64,000 nt of DNA from Bombardia bombarda (Eukaryota > Ascomycota > Sordariomycetes > Sordariales > Lasiosphaeriaceae). Both the position numbers and the translations under genes were made by a program. The stretch covers positions 2,480,001 through 2,544,000 of the forward strand of contig JAULSR010000004.1 of the NCBI GenBank assembly GCA_030512295.1. Reading direction: 5' to 3'. Below, piece by piece: positions 55,587 to 64,000 of this stretch (positions within the stretch are counted from its first letter, which is position 1; every line of letters starts with the position of its first letter). The notes below the pieces were generated by a model, which did not search any database, was not told the origin of the DNA, and saw nothing but the letters and a program-made list of their open reading frames with translations.

Positions 55587-57348
55587 TTAAACCCCCATAC
55601 TGCCTAATCGAGAGAGAGCTGTTTTTCCGTGATCATCTGCCTCTTCGATGCGAGCGCCATTTTCCAAAAGATGCCGCGCCATGTCGATATCCCCATCCCA
55701 GGCTACGTAGTAGAGAGCAGTCCCATAGTAGCCCTTATAACGTACGTTAACATCGATCCCCTTTTCCAAAAGGTGGTTAACAAGATATATCGCATCTGGT
55801 CCTGGGGACCTTACTGCAACCATGAGTAACCCACTCGCAGTATTGTCGTGGATAATCAGACCTACTCCAGCGTCAATGAGGAGGCGAATCAGCTCCGCTT
55901 TTTCTGAATTCACAGCTCTTTCCAGTACTGAGACCCCAGAGCCGTCCACCGAGTTTACATCTGCGCTAGCCTCAATCAGCAACCGTGCCGTTTCTGTTCG
56001 CCCGTTCTCTGCAGCTCTGTGAAGTGGCGTAGCATTGTACTCGGTCCTCTGTAACCAGTCCCAACGATCTTCGTAATGTTTGCCACCCCGATCGTTGACA
56101 TTCGCCCCGTTATCCAAGAGAAGCTTTATAACTTCCGGGTCCTGGCACCGGCCAGCAATATAAATTGCCGAATCGCCAAGCTCAGTCTCCGTTGAAAGTT
56201 CTACGCCGCGGTCAATGAGCCGCTCCACCATCGCTGCTGTAACTATGATGAATTCCAATGCCAGTATTCTCAGTAAATACTCATTACCGCGTTTAACAGC
56301 CAGATCCAATGCTGTATGTTCAGAGGCGTCTTTGTCCCACACGTCCGCCTGGTTTTTTTAGAAAAATGCGAAAATCCATCCTCGCTCTTGGCGGAGACAT
56401 CGGCACCACTCGCAAGTAAAATCTCTGATACAGCGGCATGGAGCGCTGTCCCATTGTAATCGAAAGATTCTTCAAATTCACTCTCCTCGAACCTGCAGTT
56501 CAAGTGCCGATGCAACGTAAAAAAATTGCTTCGTCGCTGGCGCCGTGGTCCAAAAGCAGACGGAATATTGCTTCATCGCCATTCTGCGCAGCGACCTGGA
56601 CGAAGCTCATCCAATTAGCAAGCTTAGCTAGGACTGATGGATCCTTCGCAAGGAAAATCTTAGCAACCCCAACTTGACCCTCCTGTATAGCATAATTGAT
56701 CCCCTCGGCAATTGTCTCGTGGTAGTGTTTCTCTCCCTTGTATAGGTCGGCCAATTTGTCAACAAGTAGTTGGGTAACTTCTTCGTAGCCTAGGCATACC
56801 GCCATGACAATTGCTGCAGCATGATCGATCCGGGCCATGTTATCACTGCTATCCTCCCACGCACCAAGGAGCAGGCTGACTATATCCTTCTTGTTAAAGC
56901 TAACCGCGAGACGCAATGGACTCTCGCGGACGAGTTTCTTCGGGGGACAAAATTGTGCCCCCAGATTCAGTAGTAGCACAACCATATCCGTATGTCCAGC
57001 TGCTACAGCAAAGCACAGTGGTGTGCGGTGGCCAAAAACAGCATTTATGTCAGCTCCATCATGCAGAATATCTGGCACAGCTTCAATAAGCCCGAGGAAA
57101 GCAACAATATGTGTAGCTGAGCAAGTAGGAACCTGTGTATTTAGCGAGGAAGTCAGTACATGTAAAGGACAGCAGCGTTCGACTGGCTTTCAAGAAAGTC
57201 AACGATCTTGGAGCTGGTGGCTATATTAGCATCTTGCAAGGATGTTCGATCTCACTTTTTTCGGGGATTTCGGATAGCATACCTTCTTTAGGGGCCAACT
57301 GAAGCCTGAGAGTTTGTCACGTGGAGAGTGCAGGTTTTGTGCTCTGTT
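55587..57348 (-). CDS. Ankyrin-repeat protein, NLR-like linker at N-terminus, frameshifted
   Basis: Several minus-strand frames form one ankyrin protein. The 5' piece (57283-57345) encodes RDKLSGFSWPLKK. A 62-nt intron (57221-57282, GTATGC...AATATAG) then joins TSSKIVDFLESQ. This layout recalls the helical segment before the repeats of fungal NLR/ankyrin proteins. After an unclear junction (about 57160-57200) repeats follow: HRTPLCFAVAAGHTDMVVLL, YNGTALHAAVSEILLASGAD, NATPLHRAAENGRTETARLL and GTALYYVAWDGDIDMARHLL. Two frame breaks disappear if a T7 run (56520) and an A7 run (56356) each gain one base. Ankyrin repeats bind other proteins. No NACHT or NB-ARC ATPase is seen. The start codon is not identified. 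Confidence 0.65.
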
Positions 57349-57585
57349 CACGACGTTTCATTTGTTGCTGCCAAGGTACCCAGATAAGTTCCGAGGAGCC
57401 AATCCGCTCCTCTCCTCAATTATGAAATCTTAATCCCCGATGTGAATGTGATTCTGACCTCTGAGGGTGTCTTTCCTTCTATCATTTTTTCGCAGCTGAG
57501 CGCCAAACGTCTGGGGGATTTCTAAACTCATATCAGAACCGGAATTTGATTTTGTTCTGCTACTACTGCAGGGCTTACATGATGT
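57349..57585. other. Short spacer
   Basis: Upstream of the ankyrin gene; no further exon could be assigned with confidence. Confidence 0.4.
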
Positions 57586-57756
57586 TTAACAAGAGAGACT
57601 CGGGGTTTGAAAGTGGTCGCAGAGGCTGGCGATTGGGTTGCAGACGGGGCAAAAGCAGAGGTTCGTGCTGTTTTGGCAGACGCAACCATCATCGGTACAA
57701 GCTGAAGCCATGACACCGGTCACACGGACCAAAACAGCAGCTAAGATGATATTCAT
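57586..57756 (-). CDS. Small secreted cysteine-rich protein (effector-like), 56 aa
   Basis: Short single-exon gene on the minus strand. The leader MNIILAAVLVRVTGVMASA is a plausible signal peptide. The mature part of about 38 residues begins CTDDGCVCQNSTNLCFCPVC and ends SLCDHFQTPSLSC, eight cysteines in all, an even number suited to four disulfides, with one NST sequon. No known family recognised. The size, leader and Cys density match small secreted cysteine-rich proteins of fungi, which act as effectors or antimicrobial peptides. Either role is inference. A splice variant using GTTAAA...TGCAG at the very end cannot be excluded. Confidence 0.6.
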   Translation of the reverse strand: MNIILAAVLVRVTGVMASACTDDGCVCQNSTNLCFCPVCNPIASLCDHFQTPSLSC

Positions 57757-58690
57757 GGTCCGATTGGATGCTGCGGAAATACTGAATTGACTGGTGTAAC
57801 GGCTTGAGCAGAAAGCTGGATATGGGGCTTGAGCAAATGTTGGATTTGGTTATGGTACGGATGATGATTGTGCGAAATTGATAGTACCTGGTATTTTCTA
57901 TTCGGAATGAGATTAAACTTTAGGATTATGGTCTCCAACCTAGCTAGGGAAGGTGCGACTAGTTCAAAACTCGGCCCTCAATGAAAGGAAGCAGGAGCAT
58001 CCGGTCCGTGAAAACGGTCGCTTGCGAATCCCCCAAAAGCTTTCTATGTTAATCTGCATCGCGGCTCGCACAGGGGAATGACCAACTTCAGTGCATTTCA
58101 GTGCACCTGAAGAAGATATCTGCAAAGTCAGCAATTGTAGAAGAGCATCCGAGGGATACCTAGATGTATGTATGTCGGCCCAATAAGAGACAAAGGAGAT
58201 TTCTCGGGCTCTGCAAGTCGGATGGACTGATGCTGCCTTCCAGTCTTTGGAGTCGAGAACGCGACCCTCGAGTCGCAGCGAGGGTGAAAAGAGACTTCTC
58301 CGCTTTTCGCCCAGAAATCACCGCGGCAGCTGTCAGCCAACCCCAACCAGCCGACGGGACTTTCCGAGGTCCGACACTTCCGAAAAGCGACCAGTGGGTC
58401 CATAGCGACCAATGGCCAAGAAAGCGCTAATCCAAAAGGAACTCTTGTAGGGAGCCAGGTTTTTTTACCTCAACGAAGCGAACTGCCGCACGTCCGCCAG
58501 CCAGCTGGACCCGATCCGCTGTTCGACATTCGGAACATTTTTCTTTTACTCGTTTCTTTCCCCAGCAACCCCTTCATTATATCCCTTGCTTTGCCCTCCC
58601 AAACCGGCAGCTCCCAAACGTAGGCTCACGATCGCTATTGTTGTTTGTCTTTTTTAATAATTCTAAACGCACACGTTTTTAGCCGCAAAG
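57757..58690. other. Intergenic
   Basis: Promoter of the small cysteine-rich gene (minus) and of malate dehydrogenase (plus, with a pyrimidine-rich leader from about 58540). No ORF supported. Confidence 0.5.
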
Positions 58691-59941
58691 ATGTTTATGG
58701 CCTCGCGCATCCAGACCCGTGCCTTTTCGGCATCGGCAAGAAACGTACGTCAGAATCTCTCTCTCTCCCCCCAAAAGCCGCAAAAACACCACGACATCAT
58801 CACTAACCATCCACGCCACGCCTTACAGCTCTCCAAGGTCACCGTCCTCGGTGCCGCCGGTGGCATTGGCCAGCCCTTGTCTCTCCTCCTCAAGCTCAAC
58901 CCCAAGGTCACCGACCTCGCCCTCTATGATATTCGTGGCGCTCCCGGTACGTCGTCATCGTCCCATTCCATCCCATCCCATCCCAACATCAGCAACCCAT
59001 CAACAACACCGAAACCATCATCCCCCATCCCCTCCCACGCCCCAATTGAACCTCACCCGCCCCCAAACCGCACCAATTGACTAACCCTCAACCCCCCTCC
59101 AGGTGTCGCCGCCGATATCTCCCACATCAACACCAAGTCCAAGGTGACCGGCTACGAGCCCACCCCCTCCGGCCTCGCCTCGGCCCTCAAGGGCGCCGAG
59201 GTCGTCCTCATCCCCGCCGGCGTCCCCCGCAAGCCCGGCATGACGCGCGACGACCTCTTCAACACCAACGCCTCCATCGTGCGCGACCTGGCCAAGGCCT
59301 GCGCCGAGTCCTGCCCCGAGGCCAACATCCTGGTCATCGCCAACCCCGTCAACTCGACCGTCCCCATCTGCGCCGAGATCTTCAAGGCCCGCGGCGTCTA
59401 CAACCCCAAGCGCCTCTTCGGCGTCACCACGCTCGACGTCGTGCGCGCCTCGCGCTTCGTCTCCGAGATCAAGGACACCGACCCGGCCGACGAGAACATC
59501 ACCGTCGTCGGCGGCCACTCGGGCGTCACCATCGTGCCCCTCTTCAGCCAGAGCAAGCACCCCGAGCTCTCCACCAATGCCGAGCTCATCAACCGCGTGC
59601 AGTTCGGCGGCGACGAGGTCGTCAAGGCCAAGGACGGCGCCGGCTCCGCCACCCTCTCCATGGCAATGGCCGGCGCCCGCATGGCCGAGAGCCTGCTCCG
59701 CGCCTCGCACGGCGAGAAGGGCATCGTCGAGCCCACCTTCGTCGACAGCCCCCTGTACAAGGACCAGGGCATCGACTTCTTCAGCTCCCGCGTCGAGCTC
59801 GGCCCCAATGGTGTGGAGAAGATCCTGCCCCTGGGCGAGATCAACGACGCCGAGAAGAAGCTCGTCGAGGCCTGCCTCGGCGACCTCAAGAAGAACATTG
59901 AGAAGGGCGTCGCCTTTGTCGCTGCCAACCCTGGCAAGTAG
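58691..59941 (+). CDS. Malate dehydrogenase, mitochondrial
   Basis: Exons 58691-58744, 58829-58946 and 59103-59941, 336 aa. The short first exon encodes an Arg/Ser/Ala presequence (MASRIQTRAFSASARN) for the mitochondrial matrix. The enzyme body has the NAD-binding GAAGGIGQPL and the substrate arginines in VPRKPGMTRDDLF. NPVNSTVPI, the catalytic His in GGHSGVTIVP and the closing SMAMAGARMAESLL complete the set. It interconverts malate and oxaloacetate with NAD in the TCA cycle. Introns are GTACGT...ACAG and GTACGT...CCAG. Two ATGs (58691, 58697) are possible starts. Codon bias is very strong, as expected for a highly expressed gene. Confidence 0.97.
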
Positions 59942-60146
59942 GTGTGTGTGTTTGTGTCGCGCTTAAAGTGTGTGGCATGAGCTTCTTATAAAATAAAGGA
60001 AATAGAAGAAAAAAAAAGACCAAACTACCGCTACCGAACCCGATTGATCGAGCCTACTACCTATGTAATAAATTTCATGAGTTGGGATCTGAGAGACAAG
60101 GGGGAGGAGATGAAGTGAGCTGGGAGTGGCTGCTGAACCTCTGTTT

Positions 60147-60167
60147 GGTGTGTGTGTGTGTGTGTGC
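60147..60167. repeat. (TG)n microsatellite
   Basis: About ten uninterrupted TG units. Confidence 0.95.
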
Positions 60168-60345
60168 TGGAGGACGATCGAATCCAGCACACAGCTTGGA
60201 CAAATGTCTCGGGTTGAGTGATTAATCGTCACTCGCGCCAGAGGCATTTGTCCATGATATCTGGCAAGAGGGCGTCGCTTGTTAGATGGTGGGGTTGTAT
60301 GTGTGTGGGCGTGGGATGGATCTCGTTACGGAAAGGATTCCATTC

Positions 60346-60384
60346 GGCATGGCATGGCGTGGCGTGGCGTGGCGTGGCGGTGGC
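60346..60384. repeat. Pentanucleotide (TGGCG/TGGCA)n repeat
   Basis: About seven units of TGGCG or TGGCA in a row, ending with one shortened unit. Confidence 0.85.
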
Positions 60385-60847
60385 GTAGGTGTGTTGCTTT
60401 CCCTCTCTTTTGTGTCAAGGAGACAAAACGCATTAGAGGCGGCCTCATGATCCCTACATGTATCATAGCACCGACAGAGATTCATCAGTTTTGTAATTGT
60501 CATTTTTAATCTTTTAATATCGAGTTTCGTCGTCCTACTGCTCCAGTGATCTCACGTAACCAACCCTGTGTCAAGACAGACATGAAAGGTTGACGTGATT
60601 TATTGTATTTCGCAAGAAAAGATGTACAGCGCTGATCCAAGAATTTTCACATGCAATCACTCTATCCATTGTCTTCCTCTCTCTATAACACACCAACCCC
60701 GATTTCATCTCCCTTCTCCCTATCTATTTTACATGAGCGCTATGTGCAATACAAGTGCGTAGCCACACACAACAGCGTAGCCACTCAACCGCACGCACAT
60801 TTCACATCAACAATACAAAAAACATCTCATAAAAATAAGCGACACAC

Positions 60848-63800
60848 CTACGCAGCAGCACGTTGAGTCCTGCCAATGCCCAATGAAGCCTGCAGCTTTT
60901 CTCTTATCTGCCTCTCCATTTCCGCCACCTTCTCCTCCTCCTTCCTCTCCTCCTCCTCCATCTTGATCCTCAGCTCCTCCGCCTTGCGCTCCTTCTCGCG
61001 CTGCAGCTGCTCGGGCCTGCGCTCGGCGATATCCCTCGCGCGCAGATCGCTAAATAGAAACTTGAAGATGATCTCAATGATCCAGCAGGCGGCATAATCG
61101 ATGACCATGACGGCGGTCAGGGTCGTCTTGAACTCGTCCTTGAAGGGTACGAGCTTCATCTGCTCGTTGAGCTCGGGAATGAACTCGGTGGAGCAGGCGA
61201 AGGCGATGCCGGTGACACCGAGGATACCGTAGAACATGCCCTTGTTCTCCGAGAGGGACTCGCGGAAAGGACGACCCTGGTAGTTGATGGCAAAGGTGGA
61301 AATCTGCTGGATAAGTTGGAGCAGGTAGACGGCGCTATTGAGTAGCGAGGGTGTGAACTCGGCCTCGAGATCGATGTCGGAGCGGCTAAAAGGCTGTTAG
61401 TCAGGGTTACCGGGAGAGTGTCAGGGAAATAACTTACGGCTCGAGCTTATCGCAGTACCGCGCAACATAGATGAGCGTGACGATATGTACGGCAAACTGT
61501 CCAAGAATAGAACCGATAATGTAAAAGTTGAAAATGTTCGGCTGCGGCCTCTCCTTGGACAAACCCTCGACAGATTTGGCGCGGGAGATGGAGAGGAAGC
61601 AGACGCTCATGAGTATACCACTGATGGTGATTTGACCATCACCAAACTTGATACCCTCGAGGTAGAGAACACTCAGACTGTAGGCGCTGATGAGGCAGTT
61701 CAGGGCAAGAATCTTGTACATCTGAATGGTAGCAACCAGCGTGCAACGTCCCTGGCGGATGATGTTCGGAATAGCAATGACATTACGGAGCTTGGACGTG
61801 AAAGGGGCAGCGACAGATGCGTCTCCAAGCTTCAGCGATGGCGGCTCGTCGTCCATCTCCATCTCCATCATGCTCTCAGTAAGCTTGTCAGCAAGGCCAG
61901 CCGCCTTCTTGGCCGCCTCGGCCTGCTTGGCCTTCTTCGGGTCTGAGTTGATCAATTGCTGGGCGGCGGGAGAGGTGATGGTCTCGATAACCTCGACGCC
62001 GCTGCTCTTGGCCAGCTCGGCAACAGTAACACCCTTCTTCTTTGCCTCGCGCTCCATGGCCTTCTGGTAGTGGGGGTTGGATGGTCCAGGCGGGTAGAGA
62101 TGGGCAATCAAGACAGGGACAGGAGGAGCGGGCTGGTTCCAGCGCGCCATCAAGCCAACCTGCTTCTCATACAGTTCCTTCATCTTAGTGTTGCGGCCGT
62201 GTTCGGCAATCCGAACCAAGTCGTCCTGAGTTCCGTTGAGAAGAGCGACTCCAATGTGAGCCTGCTTTAAAGCACCGACATCGTTGGTGCCGTCTCCGGC
62301 CATCAGGGTGTAGTATCCCATATCCTTGAGTCCGAGAAGGATGTCCTCCTTTTGCTTGGGCGAGACACGTGCGTAGACCCAAGTGTACCGAAGCAAAGTC
62401 TTCCAGCCAACCTGGTCCTTGTACTTGGCCAGCGCATATCCAGTGACACACAGATCCTTGGTCTTGATAATTTCAGGGTCAATAGGCTTGGTGGGGTCAA
62501 CCTCGATGTGGATCTTGTCGTCGACGCTGCGCCAGACGAGCTTCTCCTCACCATCAGCGCTGTGCTCGGGCGAGTCCAAGATCAGAACAGCGCGATCGAC
62601 AATCTCGACTTCCCTGGCCACGTGGACAGCAGTAAGAGGGTTATCTCCGGTGATCATGACAACACGGTGGCTGCTCTCGTTAAGCATGCGAACAGATTCC
62701 TTGGCGTCCTCTTTGAGAGGGCACTGAAGGACAAGGAAACCAGCAAATGTGAGGCCAGACTCAACATTCTCACGCTTGAGCTCATTGATCTTGTTGGTGT
62801 TCAGCTCAGTATCGATTGTAAGTTGCTTGTAAGCTAATGCAAGGACACGAGAGCCGCGGCGGGTAAAGTACTTGAACGTCTCTTCATAGTCCTGGGGCAC
62901 AATGGAAAGCCTCTTCATGATGGTCTCGGGCGCGCCCTTGACACCAACAAAGGTGCCTCGGAGCTTCTGGCCAGTCTCAGGGTCGGTAGCGTTAACGGAT
63001 GCAATAGAGCTTTGGCGCTTCAGGGCGGAAGAGAACTGGAATCGGCGCTTGACTTGGACAGTGCCAGAGGTTGCGCCGGCGGCTACGAGAGCAGGCTTGC
63101 TGGACAGAATATCATTCTTGGCAAGTCCCCAGCCCAGAGCGGTAAGTGTAGCCTTCTCCATGGGATCTCCGACGATATCTCCCTCATCCAACTTTACGAG
63201 AGCGTGAGCCGTTGCGAGAACAAGTGTGGTCTCCATGCCTGCCTGGTGTACCGCAGTGATATGACTGTGAGCACCATCGGATTCTCTGGGTGTGGAAGTT
63301 CCGGAGCGACCAAGACCGAGACCGGCGATACCCTCAACGACGAGGTCTTCGCCAGTGAGAGTTCCAGTCTTGTCGAAGCATGCCACGTCGATGCGGCCAG
63401 CAAAGGGGATTCTGAAAGGTTCGGTGCAGAAAATAGCGTACTTGGCGAGAGCCGCCAAACTCGTGTTGACGGCGAGACTGAGTTCCATGGGCAGTTCTGG
63501 GGGCACGACACTGGTGACGATGAGGACACAGTCAAGCAATAGCTTAGATCTCTTGCGGTCCTTGCGGACACCCTCATCCCAAACATACCACGAGGCGGCA
63601 ATGGCGAAGACCAAGAGGAACAAGATGAAGAAAAGAGCCTCGGCGTTGTTAGCCGATACGCGCTCCGTAGAGTAGATCATGGTTCGAACCAGGCTGCCCT
63701 GCGAAGTCTCAAACCCGGTCTTAGTGACGATGGCCATCGCGCCGTTGTCTGGAGGTGCAGGGACGCCAGAAACAAGTTTCGGCCTTGCCTCATCGGTGGT

Positions 63801-64000
63801 GTTTCCATGAGTGATCTGGAGAACCTTGGTGCCGCCCCAAAGGAAGGAGTTCTTGTCGAGGCCGTCCACATCGATGGTGACGTCGCCGGGGCGGAGCTGA
63901 ACCGAGTCCTTCAGGAGAGGCGTGCTCTCACCCGAAAGCATAGCCTCGTTAACGATAGCGGTTCCTTCAACCAGAAGCATATCACAGGCGACGCCGCCAT
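60848..64000 (-). CDS. SPF1: P5A-type ATPase, Spf1-like (5' end beyond the window)
   Basis: Minus strand; exons 61438 to beyond 64000 and 61385-60848, with a GTAAGT...TTTTAG intron. The window starts inside the protein at GGVACDMLLVEGTAIVNEAM, the actuator domain with its GES loop (LSGESTPLL). PPELPMELSLAVNTSLAALA is the P5A membrane signature. The phosphorylation site is ACFDKTGTLTGEDL, followed by MITGDNPLTAV and the hinge AGDGTNDVGALK. Transmembrane helices and a charged coiled coil (REKERKAEELRIKMEEEERK) close the protein. Spf1/CATP13A-type pumps sit in the ER and remove mis-inserted tail-anchored or signal-bearing helices. Reading frame is intact across 1,000 codons, so this part of the sequence is clean. 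Confidence 0.95.

Larger units (their letters stand above)
59942..60847. other. Intergenic between convergent MDH and P5A ATPase genes
   Basis: Contains a (TG)n run (about 60147-60167) and a GGCGT/GGCAT pentanucleotide run (about 60346-60384). No gene seen. Confidence 0.6.

Noticed and set aside
59081..59901. Overlapping frames in malate dehydrogenase (209-274 aa)
   Set aside because: Shadows caused by the extreme codon bias of a highly expressed gene.

Overview
The window is nuclear DNA of a filamentous ascomycete (Pezizomycotina, most likely a Sordariomycete). Short GT-AG introns of about 50-125 nt carry CTRAC-type branch sites, coding exons are GC-rich with C/G third positions, and intergenic DNA is AT-richer. 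Gene types are typically fungal: Spf1-type P5A ATPase, AA9 LPMO, A-T-TE NRPS-like enzyme, DUF8021 and 2EXR-like proteins. I saw no rRNA, tRNA, CRISPR or complete transposon.

Layout. 1.5-2.2 kb: 2EXR/F-box-like protein. 3.9-8.8 kb: a tandem array of lineage-specific paralogues, two full-length, one truncated and one possible divergent member, sharing a domain I do not recognise. 11-18.5 kb: a broken hypothetical gene, a SET-domain protein with a signal peptide, a membrane-anchored hypothetical, a protein joining a chymotrypsin-like His-Asp-Cys domain to a C-terminal Zn2Cys6 cluster, and a secreted DUF8021 protein. 20-28.7 kb: HAD phosphatase, aldo-keto reductase, NmrA-like reductase, DUF1295 membrane protein. 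30.5-31.9 kb: auxin-efflux-carrier-like transporter with a stop codon and a frameshift. 32.8-51 kb: a likely secondary-metabolite locus with a secreted BBE-type FAD oxidase, a P450, an A-T-TE NRPS-like synthetase, a secreted beta-propeller (SMP-30/Tri14-like), an SDR and an MDR reductase. 51.6-54 kb: AA9 LPMO and metallo-beta-lactamase-fold hydrolase. 54.3-57.8 kb: an unknown gene, an ankyrin protein and a very small cysteine-rich secreted protein of 56 aa. 58.7-64 kb: core genes, mitochondrial malate dehydrogenase and the 3' part of the P5A ATPase.

Sequence quality. At least ten otherwise convincing genes are broken by single-base frame changes, most of them at homopolymer runs, and almost all are restored by adding one base to the run. 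I read these mainly as consensus errors of the assembly rather than pseudogenes. The corrected lengths agree with the intron phases. The in-frame TAG in the transporter is different and may be a real mutation.
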